Assembly (NCBI RefSeq): GCF_001424645.1
Contig: NZ_LMQR01000001.1
Location: 2,985,857-3,049,856, forward strand
DNA from: Frigoribacterium sp. Leaf415
GTDB lineage: Bacteria; Actinomycetota; Actinomycetes; Actinomycetales; Microbacteriaceae
Length of the DNA stretch: 64,000 nucleotides
Reading direction: 5' to 3'
A program made the position numbers and the translations under genes. Below the pieces are notes generated by a model. That model had not been told where the DNA came from. It saw only the letters and a list, made by a program, of their open reading frames with translations, and searched no databases. Shown here piece after piece: positions 49,079 to 59,456 of this stretch. Position 1 is the first letter of the stretch. Every line of letters begins with the position of its first letter.

Positions 49079-49322
49079 CCGTCCTCGTCGCAGGCCAGCG
49101 TGCCCCAAGACGGTCACCAGAATCTCGGTCTTGGTAATGCAGTCCCGGGATGGCTCGGGGAGCCACAAGCAGCGGAATTTTGGTCGCCACCTGGGGTGGC
49201 AGCGATACCGGTCGCCGGCCTCGTGGTCGACGTCGCTCCCGCAGTCCTGCTGGTGAGGATGTGACCCGTGCTGAAAACGTCCGCCTAGCAATCGGTCACC
49301 GGTTGAGGCAGCCCCAGGCATC

Positions 49323-49628
49323 ATGAGGGGCATGAGAGCGGGGACAGTGACTTACGGGAAGACCCTCGCTGGTGTCTTGGCTGTTCTCAGCGATGTCGAT
49401 CCGTATGGTCTCGAGCCTGGTCAGCCGGACGGTGCTCCGTCAGATGAGTGCGAGATGGAGGCGGTCGACCTGGTTCGCATTCTCCTCAGGGCCGATGCCG
49501 TCACGATCCTTGATGTCGAGGCGGTGTGGATGCGCTGGTTCTCGGAGTCGCTCGTCCTTCGACTCGGACCGCCCCGAATGGCGCAACTGGTTGATCGCTT
49601 GAACGCACGCGTGGACGGTGCCCGATAG
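49323..49628 (+). CDS. Small hypothetical protein
   Basis: A 101-residue protein, partly helical and acidic (EMEAVDLVRILLRADAVTIL). ATG at 49323; ATG at 49332 is an alternative. It ends in CGATAG, which is part of the CCGATAGAGGATCG motif (49622). No known domain. The 240 bp before it are empty. Confidence 0.5.
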   Translation: MRGMRAGTVTYGKTLAGVLAVLSDVDPYGLEPGQPDGAPSDECEMEAVDLVRILLRADAVTILDVEAVWMRWFSESLVLRLGPPRMAQLVDRLNARVDGAR

Positions 49629-49645
49629 AGGATCGCCCACTGGAT
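49622..49645. repeat. CCGATAG motif M1
   Basis: CCGATAGAGGATCG, 3 bases, ACTGGAT. It overlaps the stop codon of the 49323 gene. One of eight sites with consensus CCGATAGGGGATCG, 3 bases, ACCGGAT. Confidence 0.6.
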
Positions 49646-49749
49646 CACTTGCTGTGGGGCGAGTGCACTCGGAGCGGACGCCGTCTTGGTCGTTCCGCGT
49701 CGTCGGTGAGCGTGGGCGGAAATGGTCCTCGACGTCGTAGCGTCTAGGG

Positions 49750-50295
49750 ATGCAGCAGCCCAGGGGCCTCGATCAGCTCGTGTCGGAATGGCGGAGCTCC
49801 GGACCAGGACGTGCGCGCTTCGTGCCGGGCTTCGACCCATCAGGTGGAGGAGCAGCGGCGACAGTTCTCGTGCTGATGGAATCACCCGGTCCTGCCACGA
49901 TCAAGCAGGGCGAGGACGCGATCAGCAGTGAGGACAACCCGGGGCCGACGGCGTCTGCGTTCAGGCGAGCACGGATCGAGTCGGGTCTGGGCAGGAACGT
50001 CTACCTGCGATGGAACATCGTCCCGTGGGCCCTTGGTCGGGCGCCGACCGTCACCGATCTCGACGAGGCACGCCCTGCCCTGGCTCAGCTGCTCGTTTCT
50101 CTGCCGCAGCTGCGGGCGATCGTGACCTTCGGCACTCCGGCCCTGACGGGCGTGATGAGGTACTTCACCCTGGAACCGCGTGCGAGGGTCGTGCCCGTGC
50201 TCGCGGCACCCCATCTGTCGCCGGCGAACGCCACCCGCGCCGGCGAGAAGCACCTGCGGGCCGTCACGGCCCTACGGCACGCTTCGCTTCTCTGA
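49750..50295 (+). CDS. Uracil-DNA glycosylase family protein
   Basis: A 181-residue protein with the UDG-superfamily marks VLVLMESPGPAT and WNIVPWALG, and the downstream LRAIVTFGTPAL strand. The HPS-like motif near the C-terminus reads APHLSPAN. The fit is to the small atypical UDG family, so substrate is uncertain. TCTAGGG just before the ATG suggests leaderless expression. It ends one base before the convergent LysR gene ends. Confidence 0.75.
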   Translation: MQQPRGLDQLVSEWRSSGPGRARFVPGFDPSGGGAAATVLVLMESPGPATIKQGEDAISSEDNPGPTASAFRRARIESGLGRNVYLRWNIVPWALGRAPTVTDLDEARPALAQLLVSLPQLRAIVTFGTPALTGVMRYFTLEPRARVVPVLAAPHLSPANATRAGEKHLRAVTALRHASLL

Positions 50296-51204
50296 TCATC
50301 TCGGCGAGGAGTCGGGGCTGTGCTGCGACGCGGCGATCACGGCCAGGAGATCCTGCGCCCCGGCGCTCAGACCGGCCGACCACACGGCGCGGAACGGGCG
50401 CCTCAGGTCGACGGCTGCCGGGACGGTGACGAGGCGCCCGGCACGGAGGTCGTCCTCGACCAGCAACGAGCTGATGACTCCCGGACCCACACCGCCGGCG
50501 ATGGCCGCCCGGATGGCGCCCGTCGACGACAACTGCGCAGCGGGTTCTGCCATCAGGGCAGGGTCGATCCCCAGGGCGAGCTCGAGGGTCCGGCGGGTGC
50601 CCGAGCCCGACTCCCGAGACACGAGCGGTGTGGATGCGAGATCCGCTGCCGTCACGGGTTCGGACTTCGATGCCCATGCGTGCCTCGGCGAGACGACGAC
50701 GAGCAGTTCGTCGACACCCAGGACGGTCGTGGCGAGCCCGTCGGCCTCATCAGGGGTCTCCGTGAACCCGAGGTGCGCGCGCCCCGAACGGACCTCGTCG
50801 ACGACCCAGTCGCTGTTGCCCGATTCCAGGCGTACCCGGACACGATCCGCTGCCGCTGTCATCCAGCGTGGCATCAGCGCCTCTGACACCGTCTGACTCG
50901 CCGCGACGAGGAGAGCGTCGGAGGCGCCGGTCATCAGGGTGTGCAGCGATCGTTCGAAGGTGGTCGCCGCCTCGAGCAGGGGTCGGCCCCACTCGCACAC
51001 CAGGAGTCCGTGCTCGGTCAGCGCCGAGCCCGCCCGAGAGCGGACGAGCAACGTACGACCCAGCCGCCGCTCGGCGCCCGTGATGCGAGACGACGCCGCC
51101 TGCTGGCTGATGCCCACCGATGTCGCGGCCCGGCCCAGACTGCCCGATCTCGAGATCGCCTCCAGCAGTCGGAGCGTCTCGAGATCAACAGGGAGTCCGG
51201 TCAC
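50296..51204 (-). CDS. LysR-family transcriptional regulator
   Basis: A 302-residue LysR protein: winged helix LETLRLLEAISRSGSLGRAATSVGISQQAASSRI, then a substrate-binding domain. GTG at 51204 places the helix-turn-helix at the usual distance; ATG at 51231 would add nine residues. It is divergent from the TDT transporter at 51274 and very likely regulates it. Confidence 0.9.
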   Translation of the reverse strand: MTGLPVDLETLRLLEAISRSGSLGRAATSVGISQQAASSRITGAERRLGRTLLVRSRAGSALTEHGLLVCEWGRPLLEAATTFERSLHTLMTGASDALLVAASQTVSEALMPRWMTAAADRVRVRLESGNSDWVVDEVRSGRAHLGFTETPDEADGLATTVLGVDELLVVVSPRHAWASKSEPVTAADLASTPLVSRESGSGTRRTLELALGIDPALMAEPAAQLSSTGAIRAAIAGGVGPGVISSLLVEDDLRAGRLVTVPAAVDLRRPFRAVWSAGLSAGAQDLLAVIAASQHSPDSSPR

Positions 51205-51273
51205 AAGGATCGATTGTGACACCACAAGCATCCGCCCGTATCGGCAGCCGGACGCACGTACGAAGATCGAGGC

Positions 51274-52422
51274 ATGCCTGCCGCGATCACACCGACTGTC
51301 GCCCCTCCCCGCACGCACGGTCTGTTCCGCCAGCTCGAGCACCGCGGGCAGATCGTGTCGAACCTGACCCCGAACTGGTTCGCGTCGATCATGGGGACCG
51401 GCATCGTCGCCAACGCCGCGGCGACCCTGCCGTTGCAGTTCCCGGGGCTGCGCCCTGCCGCGACCATCGTCTGGGCACTGGCCAGCGTGTTGTTGGTCGC
51501 TCTCAGCACGGCGACCGTCATGCACTGGGTGCGTTACCGAGCCACCGCGCGGGGGCATCGACTCAATCCGGTGATGGCGCACTTCTACGGGGCACCGCCC
51601 ATGGCGCTGCTGACCGTCGGCGCGGGCACCCTGCTCTTGGGCAGAGACGTCCTCGGTACGCCCCTGGCGGTCGGCATCGACTGGGTGTTGTGGACCATCG
51701 GTACGGTGCTCGGCCTCGTCAGCGCGATCGCGGTCCCGTACCTGACGTTCACCCGGCACGACACGGCCCCCGACAGTGCGTTCGGCGGCTGGCTCATGCC
51801 CGTGGTTCCCCCGATGGTGTCTGCCTCGACCGGTGCGCTGCTGCTGCCCTTCCTGCCCGCGGGGCAGGCCAGGCAGAACATGCTCTGGGGGTGCTACGCG
51901 ATGTTCGGGTTGTCGTTGCTGGCGTCGATCGTGATCATCACGCTGATCTGGTCACGCCTGGCCCAGCACAAGATCGGCCCGGCCGGCATGGTCCCGACCC
52001 TCTGGATCGTCCTCGGCCCCCTGGGGCAGTCGATCACCGCGGCCAACCTGCTCGGTGGCAACGCCCACCTCGCCGTCGACCAGGGAACCTCGCACGCCCT
52101 GTTCGTCTTCGGGCTCGTCTACGGTGTGCCCACTCTGGGATTCGCCCTGATGTGGGCGGCACTGGCATCGGCCATCACCCTCCGCACCATCCGCCAGGGG
52201 CTCCCGTTCTCACTCACCTGGTGGTCGTTCACCTTCCCCGTCGGCACCTGCGTGACAGGCCTGAACGGTCTGGCCCTGCACACGGGACTCGTCGCGCTGC
52301 AGGTACTGGCGGTCGCGTTCTACATCGGGCTCGTCGGGGCCTGGATCACGGTCGCCGTGCGCACCTTCCACGGCAGCGTCATCCGCGGAACGCTCCTCGC
52401 GCCTCCCCGTCCCCTGCCCTGA
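51274..52422 (+). CDS. TDT-family transporter (TehA/SLAC1-like)
   Basis: A 382-residue membrane protein with about ten helices and family sequence NLTPNWFASIMGTGIVANAAAT, FGGWLMPVVPPMVSASTGA and WWSFTFPVGTCVTG. Members move tellurite, C4-dicarboxylates, sulfite or small anions. With a divergent LysR, a sulfite or dicarboxylate exporter is plausible. ATG at 51274. Confidence 0.88.
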   Translation: MPAAITPTVAPPRTHGLFRQLEHRGQIVSNLTPNWFASIMGTGIVANAAATLPLQFPGLRPAATIVWALASVLLVALSTATVMHWVRYRATARGHRLNPVMAHFYGAPPMALLTVGAGTLLLGRDVLGTPLAVGIDWVLWTIGTVLGLVSAIAVPYLTFTRHDTAPDSAFGGWLMPVVPPMVSASTGALLLPFLPAGQARQNMLWGCYAMFGLSLLASIVIITLIWSRLAQHKIGPAGMVPTLWIVLGPLGQSITAANLLGGNAHLAVDQGTSHALFVFGLVYGVPTLGFALMWAALASAITLRTIRQGLPFSLTWWSFTFPVGTCVTGLNGLALHTGLVALQVLAVAFYIGLVGAWITVAVRTFHGSVIRGTLLAPPRPLP

Positions 52423-52454
52423 CCGCGGACGACGAGGGTGCGTGGGGGAGCGGC

Positions 52455-52898
52455 TCAGATCGAACAGGCGTCGTTCCAGTCACGGCGATAGGCCTCGGGG
52501 TCACTGACGTCGACGATGGCCGAGGCGGCGCCCTTGGGCTCGTCACGCGACCTGTAGCTCTCGAACGCCACCGCACTGCGGTCGTTACTCGCCGGATCAC
52601 GCGCCCCGGAGGCCTCCACCCACAGAGTCCAGTTCCACCGCGTCCGGACGCCAGGCTGCAACGCGCCTTCGCCGACGACCAACACCACGTCCGTGCCGGC
52701 GGGCAAGGACTCGAAGTCCGTGCCCGCGAATGCTCGGACGGACGACGTGAGGCCTCTCGCGCTGATCTCCCGAGCCAACTGACTGCCCATGTCCGAGACT
52801 TGCTCGCCAGCATCGCCATCCACAGCCACGATGCCTCCACCGGACGGAAGCCGACTCAGCATCTCGGAAACCAAGTCATGGACGACGGTGTTACTCAT
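52455..52898 (-). CDS. Hypothetical protein resembling a uridine kinase without P-loop
   Basis: A 147-residue protein. The order of segments (GGGIVAVDGDAG near the start, LAREISARGLTSSVRAF, VLVVGEGAL, WNWTLWVEAS, then an Arg-rich YRSRDEP helix and a YRRDWNDA end) parallels actinobacterial uridine kinase-like P-loop proteins, but the GKT/S of the P-loop is replaced by GEQVS. If related, it cannot bind ATP in the normal way. Function unknown. Confidence 0.55.
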   Translation of the reverse strand: MSNTVVHDLVSEMLSRLPSGGGIVAVDGDAGEQVSDMGSQLAREISARGLTSSVRAFAGTDFESLPAGTDVVLVVGEGALQPGVRTRWNWTLWVEASGARDPASNDRSAVAFESYRSRDEPKGAASAIVDVSDPEAYRRDWNDACSI

Positions 52899-53071
52899 GG
52901 TGCTCTCTCCTGCTCACTCGTTCGTCGAAACGGAAAAGGGAGTCGGCGGCCGCCGACTGAGGTGGTGATCGTCTCACGGACGGAGAAGGAAGGCTCCGGC
53001 TGTGACCAGGTCGTCCTGGGCGGTTCCGGGGTGACGCCTGGTCAGTCGTCGCCCCGGAAGTCAGAAGGGTG

Positions 53072-53445
53072 TCATGACCTGCCGATGATGAGGCCGACGA
53101 GCCCGGCAGCGACGGCGAGCAGCAGCATGCCCGCGCCGCTGGCGATCCCAGCGACCCGTTTCTTCTCGGCTACGAGGCGCACGGTCTCGACGCTCGCGGT
53201 GCTGAACGTGGTGTAGCCGCCCATGAGCCCGCCGCCCGCGACGAGCAGCCACTCTCGGGGCAGCCCCGCGTGGTCGGCAAGACCGGTGAGCAAGCCGAGC
53301 ACCAACGACCCGCTGACGTTGATGACCAGGGTCGCCAGCGGAATGGGGGCCGACCACGTGCTGCGTACGGCGCCGTCGACGACGAGGCGCAGGGCCGCGC
53401 CCACACCACCGGCGACCGCGGTCGCGACGAAGAGCCATGGGGCGA

Positions 53446-53449
<4 letters not shown>
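53072..53449 (-). CDS. crcB: Fluoride channel CrcB/Fluc subunit
   Basis: A 125-residue four-helix protein: GGVGAALRLVVDG at the start, TLVINVSGSLVLGLLTGL with the pore Asn, and LMGGYTTFSTASVETVRL with the phenylalanine-box region. Works as a dimer with the adjacent CrcB to export F-. Overlaps the upstream crcB by 4 bases. Confidence 0.95.
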
Positions 53450-55331
<1,882 letters not shown>

Positions 55332-55332
55332 G

Positions 55333-56079
55333 TCAGGTTCCTCCTTCGTGGGTGATGACCGTGGCGGCGAGGGCCGCTGCGGCCGGGTCGAGATACGTGC
55401 CGCCCCGCGTCAGCGGATGCCCATCGGAGGCGAGGTCGTACATCAGGGGGTGTCCGGTCGGGATGTTGAGCGCGGCGACCTCGAGCGGGGTCAACGCGTC
55501 GAGCAGCAGGCAGAGTGCGCGGAGGCTGTTGCCATGGCCCACCACGAGCACGGTGCCGCCGGCGGTCCCGGCCTGGACCGCCTCGGTGACGGGGCGGACC
55601 CGGGCGATGACGTCGAGCAGGCTCTCGGCCCTGGTCCGGTTCTCGGGTTCCACATGACGGAGGGCATCCTGAGCCCACAGCTTCGCGAACAGCGCGTCAG
55701 AGGACGGCGGGGGCGGGGTTTCCAGGGAGCGCCGCCACAGGGTGAAGTCCTCCTCGCCGTCTGAGCGGCGAACATCCGCCTTGGTCCGTCCGGTCAGGTC
55801 GCCGTAATCGCGTTCCCGGAGTCGCACGTCGACGGTGACGGGCACGGGCCACTTGTTCTCGGCCACCATGACGCGGGCAGTCTCAGTTGCACGGGCCAGC
55901 GGTGAGCACAGGATCGATGCCGGGCGGAAACCCGCCTCGTCGAGCAGGTGTGCAGCACGGCGGGCCTCTTCCCGGCCTCCGGTCGTGAGGGGTGAGTCGG
56001 TGATACCGGTGAACAGCCCGTCGGCATTGGCCTGGCTTTCGCCATGTCGCACGAGGACGATCCGGGTCGTCACGGCCAT
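55333..56079 (-). CDS. gpmA: Phosphoglycerate mutase, 2,3-BPG dependent
   Basis: A 248-residue histidine phosphatase-fold mutase: LVRHGESQANADGLFTG with the phospho-His, RERDYGDLTGRTKADV, and VGHGNSLRALCLLLD. ATG at 56079. It overlaps the universal stress gene by 10 bases and is followed by enolase with one base between, so the two glycolytic steps around 2-phosphoglycerate are encoded as a second set in a fluoride operon. Confidence 0.92.
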   Translation of the reverse strand: MAVTTRIVLVRHGESQANADGLFTGITDSPLTTGGREEARRAAHLLDEAGFRPASILCSPLARATETARVMVAENKWPVPVTVDVRLRERDYGDLTGRTKADVRRSDGEEDFTLWRRSLETPPPPSSDALFAKLWAQDALRHVEPENRTRAESLLDVIARVRPVTEAVQAGTAGGTVLVVGHGNSLRALCLLLDALTPLEVAALNIPTGHPLMYDLASDGHPLTRGGTYLDPAAAALAATVITHEGGT

Positions 56080-56540
56080 GCCTTCGAGACCGGCACCACG
56101 AGTACCGGCACGGGTTGATGGTGCATGAGGAACGATGCCGTGGACCCGTGCAGTGCAGCCTTCAGGCCCGCGGCCGGACCGTTCGAGGATCCGACGACGA
56201 TCATCACGGCGTGCGTGTCGGCGGCGACGCGGGCCAACGCCTTTGCGGGGTCACCGGCGAGGACACGGACGTCGACCGTGATCTGCACGTCGGTGCGGAG
56301 CCGGGCTGCCGTCGCCTCGAGGGCAGATCTGTCGACGGCGTCGTCGTCGTACTCGTCTGGGTCGAGGGGAACGGTCGCCCCTCGGCCGCTGGCGTCGTCG
56401 GGGTCGGCGGGGACGCGGGAGTCGTCGACCTGCACGACGACGAGTTGTGCCGACAACCGGGCCGCGAACCGGGCGGCGGTCGAGAGAACGGTGTTGGCCG
56501 TCCGGGTATGGGCTCCGACGACGATGGTGTCGGTGGTCAT
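56070..56540 (-). CDS. Universal stress protein family
   Basis: A 156-residue single UspA domain: TIVVGAHTRTANTVLSTAARFAA at the start, VVVQVDDSRVPAD, and VMIVVGSSNGPAAGLKAALHGSTASFLMHHQPVPVLVVP, the ATP-binding G-2x-G-9x-G-type region. First gene of the fluoride operon. ATAGGAG precedes the ATG. Usp proteins are known companions of fluoride riboswitch regulons. Confidence 0.88.
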   Translation of the reverse strand: MTTDTIVVGAHTRTANTVLSTAARFAARLSAQLVVVQVDDSRVPADPDDASGRGATVPLDPDEYDDDAVDRSALEATAARLRTDVQITVDVRVLAGDPAKALARVAADTHAVMIVVGSSNGPAAGLKAALHGSTASFLMHHQPVPVLVVPVSKAWP

Positions 56541-56580
56541 CTGGTCTCCTATCTCGGTATCTGGGCACGCCAGTGGATGA

Positions 56581-56636
56581 GATAGGGACTGTTGTCGACC
56601 TGAGTCGAGGTTGGTGACGGCGAGCCCCACCGCCGT
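56581..56636 (-). promoter_or_regulatory. Possible fluoride-riboswitch-like leader
   Basis: On the minus strand, GGCGGTGGGGCTCGCC (56634-56619) forms a GGCG/CGCC hairpin whose loop GGGGCT can pair with AGTCCC at 56590-56585, the pseudoknot layout of crcB-motif RNAs. It lies about 45 bases before the usp start of an operon with fluoride genes. Against it: the conserved GAUG of the first loop reads GGUG, and the 3' CUGAUG segment is not clear. Treat as a candidate only. Confidence 0.28.
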
Positions 56637-56733
56637 GGCGTCTCCGCCACGCTCAGTGAAGCACTGATCCGACCAAGCTGCACCTGCTGATACAACATTC
56701 GTTCCGACCAAGAAAAGGGTGTGTTGGCCAGTC

Positions 56734-56756
56734 CCGATAGGGGATCGCATACCGGA
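56734..56756. repeat. CCGATAG motif M2
   Basis: CCGATAGGGGATCG, 3 bases, ACCGGA. It ends 20 bp beyond the stop of the minus-strand gene at 56776. Confidence 0.65.
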
Positions 56757-56775
56757 CTCATTGCTGTGCCCGTGA

Positions 56776-57126
56776 TTACCGTCTCACGGTCACGACGAAA
56801 GTTCGGCCCTGGTCTTGAATGGTCTCGCCACTCCAGGGCGCTTCGAGGTGTCCATCGTCGTCTTCGTCCAGGCCACGGAGCGCCCGACCGCTGGGGACGC
56901 GGAGGACGGGCCGAGTCAATCCATCCTCGGCCACGGAGATGATGTCGACGACGCGCCCGCGGACTCTGGTCTCGATTCGGGAGGCGTGGTAGCTCGCGAA
57001 CACGTGCACGCGACCGTCGGGGTCTTGCCAGCGTGTGCACGTCAGGTCGACCCATTCGTCGCGCTCGATGGCATCGCCGCAGCACAAGTGCTCCGAGACC
57101 TCGACTTCGACCGTCATGTTCACCAT
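56776..57126 (-). CDS. Small protein of unknown function, paralogue of 60235-60582
   Basis: A 116-residue protein: EVSEHLCCGDAIERDEWVDL, RVRGRVVDIISVAEDG, LRVPSGRALRGLDEDDDGHLEAPWSG. A CCG motif near the N-terminus and the general layout recall the DUF6578 family. About half of the residues match the protein at 60235-60582. ATG at 57126 with AGGAGGG upstream. The pattern of two diverged copies in a small-gene array suits immunity proteins, but there is no direct evidence. Confidence 0.7.
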   Translation of the reverse strand: MVNMTVEVEVSEHLCCGDAIERDEWVDLTCTRWQDPDGRVHVFASYHASRIETRVRGRVVDIISVAEDGLTRPVLRVPSGRALRGLDEDDDGHLEAPWSGETIQDQGRTFVVTVRR

Positions 57127-57167
57127 CTGCCCCCTCCTGCTCTCTCTCGTCTTCGCGAGCCCTGGTG

Positions 57168-57794
57168 TCAAGTGAGCCAGGGGCCTCCGGTGATCATGAG
57201 GCGGCCGATGCTCGTTCCTGCCCGAGCCTTGTCGATGAGTGAATCGAAGTCCTGCGAGCCTGACGCGGACCAGCCGTTCACGCCGACAGTCAGCTTCCAG
57301 TCCTTGCCTTCGGCGTACAAGAAGCTTCCATCGATGATCCCCGTGAACAGGTCGTCGATCGCGCTCAGCAGGTAGTCGCTCCCGCTGTCGCACGCGTTGC
57401 AGCCGCAGAAGGGCTCCATCCCGATCAGGACTGCAGGGTCACCGACTCCGACCGCGACTGCGTCCTCGATACCCTCCATCGAACCCAAGACGACCAACAT
57501 CGACAGGGCACCCGCTCTGACGGGAGTGACGAGAACGGCCCGCGCGTCGGTGGGTCCATAGGGCCATGGCGGCGCTTCGACGTCCTGTGCCGTCGCGAGC
57601 TCCAGGGCCTTCAGAGCGTCGATCCACGACCTCGCCCTGGCACCCACGACGGCGTAGCGCTCTGGGTCGCTGACTCGGGAGTACTCCTCGTCAGCGATGT
57701 TCCGGTGCTCATGAGGGTCATCCCACCGCGTGGCGCCTGAAGGGTGCGCGGTGAACCGCTGAGTGACCTCGGCTAGCAAGTCGTGAATTTCCAC
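57168..57794 (-). CDS. Hypothetical protein (DUF6226-like)
   Basis: A 208-residue soluble protein: DEEYSRVSDPERYAVVGARARSWIDAL is the part that resembles DUF6226 proteins of Actinobacteria; later FCGCNACDSGSDYLLSAIDDLF contains a CGCNAC cluster and an acidic helix. No signal peptide. ATG at 57794. The start is followed on its upstream side by motif M3. Function unknown. Confidence 0.65.
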   Translation of the reverse strand: MEIHDLLAEVTQRFTAHPSGATRWDDPHEHRNIADEEYSRVSDPERYAVVGARARSWIDALKALELATAQDVEAPPWPYGPTDARAVLVTPVRAGALSMLVVLGSMEGIEDAVAVGVGDPAVLIGMEPFCGCNACDSGSDYLLSAIDDLFTGIIDGSFLYAEGKDWKLTVGVNGWSASGSQDFDSLIDKARAGTSIGRLMITGGPWLT

Positions 57795-57818
57795 GCCCTG
57801 AACCTAGCGGCGGTTGCG

Positions 57819-57842
57819 TCCGGTAGGGGATCGGCTACCGGA
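57819..57842. repeat. CCGATAG motif M3 (perfect palindrome)
   Basis: TCCGGTAG, 8 bases, CTACCGGA. The most symmetrical copy. It lies between the start of the 57168-57794 gene and the stop of the 57909 gene. Confidence 0.65.
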
Positions 57843-57908
57843 TTGCCCTACAGGTCTCGGACGCTGGCAAAAGTGTCAAATGAGATCGCGGGGCCATAGC
57901 TCTCACGA

Positions 57909-58133
57909 CTAAGTGCGAGTGCCGTGGCGGCGGAGTGTCCGGACGAATGAGATGTCGAGGACGACACCGACGACGACGACGCCTGCCCCGATGAGGGCGT
58001 CAGGTCCGGTGAGCCCCTGGGTGATCGTGTAGATCGCGGCTCCAACAACGATGCCTGTGCACACGATTACGTTGAACCAGGCTCCAAGAAGTCCGCCCGG
58101 AGCCTCACGTCTTGTGTTGTCCTCAGGGGTCAC
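57909..58133 (-). CDS. Small membrane protein
   Basis: A 74-residue protein with two hydrophobic helices (WFNVIVCTGIVVGAAIYTI and IGAGVVVVGVVLDISFV) and a basic tail. GTG at 58133 overlaps the stop of the gene before it (GTGA), so they are coupled. No family recognised. Confidence 0.65.
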   Translation of the reverse strand: MTPEDNTRREAPGGLLGAWFNVIVCTGIVVGAAIYTITQGLTGPDALIGAGVVVVGVVLDISFVRTLRRHGTRT

Positions 58134-58333
58134 GAGGGGTTCCAACCTCGTTCGATCGCGAGCATCACGAATCCGATGCCGAAGACAAGCCAGGAGGCGA
58201 TGATCCAAGGGAAGACGATGTGTTTACGGCCCTGGTAGATCGGGCCGCCCTCTCGGCGGTGGTGGACGAGTTCGTAGATCACGCCACTGCCGAAGCCTGC
58301 AAAACCAAGCACGACGAATACGAAAGGCAGCAC
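58130..58333 (-). CDS. Small membrane protein
   Basis: A 67-residue protein with two helices (FVFVVLGFAGFGSGVIYELV and IVFPWIIASWLVFGIGFVML) joined by a polar loop. GTG at 58333 with AAGGA 9 bases upstream is preferred over the long open frame above it, which lacks hydrophobic or family sequence. Coupled to the next gene. Confidence 0.6.
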   Translation of the reverse strand: MLPFVFVVLGFAGFGSGVIYELVHHRREGGPIYQGRKHIVFPWIIASWLVFGIGFVMLAIERGWNPS

Positions 58334-58421
58334 GTGAGATCGTCCTTCGGTCGACGGTAAGGGGCGCGATAGGGATGAGGCGCCCTCAGTAACCAAACCA
58401 TAATCGAGGGAATCGACGCGC

Positions 58422-58446
58422 CCGATAGGGGATAGCTCACCGGATC
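58422..58446. repeat. CCGATAG motif M4
   Basis: CCGATAGGGGATAG, 3 bases, ACCGGAT. It ends 21 bp beyond the stop of the minus-strand gene at 58467. Confidence 0.65.
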
Positions 58447-58466
58447 GCGCCGCTTGGCCATCGACG

Positions 58467-58730
58467 TCACTTAAGAATGCGATCAGCTCGGGCGTTTCGA
58501 ATGAAGCGCATGGCGAGTGATCCCACTGTGAAAATGACGGCGTAGGCGACGAGGGCAACCCACATGGGCGCTTGAACGCGGTCGATGAGGAACCAGAAAA
58601 GCCCACCGCCGACGAAGATCAAGACGAGGTTGAGGAGAACGGTTCTTGCCGGCAGCCACGGCGTCGGGCGCTCAGTCACTGCGGTTGCATCGACGGGGCG
58701 AGCATGCGGCAGTCCTTCTTCGTTGCTCAT
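58467..58730 (-). CDS. Small membrane protein
   Basis: An 87-residue protein with two hydrophobic helices (VLLNLVLIFVGGGLFWFLI and VALVAYAVIFTVGSLAMRFI) and a basic C-terminus. The ATG at 58730 (MSNEEGLPHARPVD) is chosen; an in-frame ATG at 58763 has no better signal. Unknown family. Confidence 0.6.
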   Translation of the reverse strand: MSNEEGLPHARPVDATAVTERPTPWLPARTVLLNLVLIFVGGGLFWFLIDRVQAPMWVALVAYAVIFTVGSLAMRFIRNARADRILK

Positions 58731-58774
58731 AGGACGAGCATGCCCCACGACGTGATCTGGCATCGAATATCGTC

Positions 58775-58793
58775 CCGATAGACGATCGATTAG
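58775..58793. repeat. CCGATAG motif M5
   Basis: CCGATAGACGATCGATTAG, a weaker copy, 19 bp beyond the stop of the minus-strand VanZ gene. Confidence 0.5.
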
Positions 58794-58811
58794 AGGACGC
58801 TCTCGACGGGA

Positions 58812-59387
58812 TCAGGGGGTGTCGGACGCCTGGTGATCGCTGTGCCAGCGGAACTCGGCCATGAATCGAGACAGGATCGGCACACGGATCAGCGCTCGAT
58901 AGATCGCAAATCCGCTGACACCACCGAGGGTGTTCCAGATGAAGTCGTTGATGTCCGCCACGTGACCTCCGGAGAACAGCTTCTGCGTGACAAGTTGCAA
59001 CACCTCGATCGTCAGGCTGACCGCCGCCGCGGTGAGAAGCACTTTCCATCCGGAAGGGCGGCGCATGACGAGTGGAATGAGGATGCCCAGCGGGATGAAC
59101 ACCACCACGTTGGTGAGTGCGTCTCGGAGTTCGTAGTCGTGGAACGGAATCAGCGCCAGTGCCGGCGACCACAACTCGCTGCGCGGGGCCGGGTCGAGGA
59201 AAATTGGAAAGGCCGTGTTTGCGACGATTCCCGCGGCGTAGATGGCGATAGCGGCCGCGATGGTAGCCCGCGGCCATGTAAATCGCTGTCCTCGTGTCAG
59301 GAGAAACAGTTGGGCGGCAAACACGATGATGCCGAAGGGAATGGCAATCGGCAGGGCAGGGACTTCGCCGAACGGGTTGGGAGACAT
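58812..59387 (-). CDS. VanZ-family membrane protein
   Basis: A 191-residue protein with five hydrophobic segments and VanZ marks: the N-terminal helix, PFHDYELRDALTNVVVFIPLGILIPLVM, LLTAAAVSLTIEVLQLVTQ, and DINDFIWNTLGGVSGFAIY. VanZ-like proteins are linked to low-level resistance to glycopeptides and similar drugs by unknown means. ATG at 59387. Confidence 0.88.
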   Translation of the reverse strand: MSPNPFGEVPALPIAIPFGIIVFAAQLFLLTRGQRFTWPRATIAAAIAIYAAGIVANTAFPIFLDPAPRSELWSPALALIPFHDYELRDALTNVVVFIPLGILIPLVMRRPSGWKVLLTAAAVSLTIEVLQLVTQKLFSGGHVADINDFIWNTLGGVSGFAIYRALIRVPILSRFMAEFRWHSDHQASDTP

Positions 59388-59440
59388 GTTGCGCGAAGCC
59401 TAGTGACGCTAAGCCGCTGCGGCGGATTGACGTCGATCGT

Positions 59441-59456
59441 CCGATAGGGGATGGTC
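59441..59456. repeat. CCGATAG motif M6
   Basis: CCGATAGGGGATGG, with the second half lost. It touches the stop of the minus-strand gene at 59455. Confidence 0.5.
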
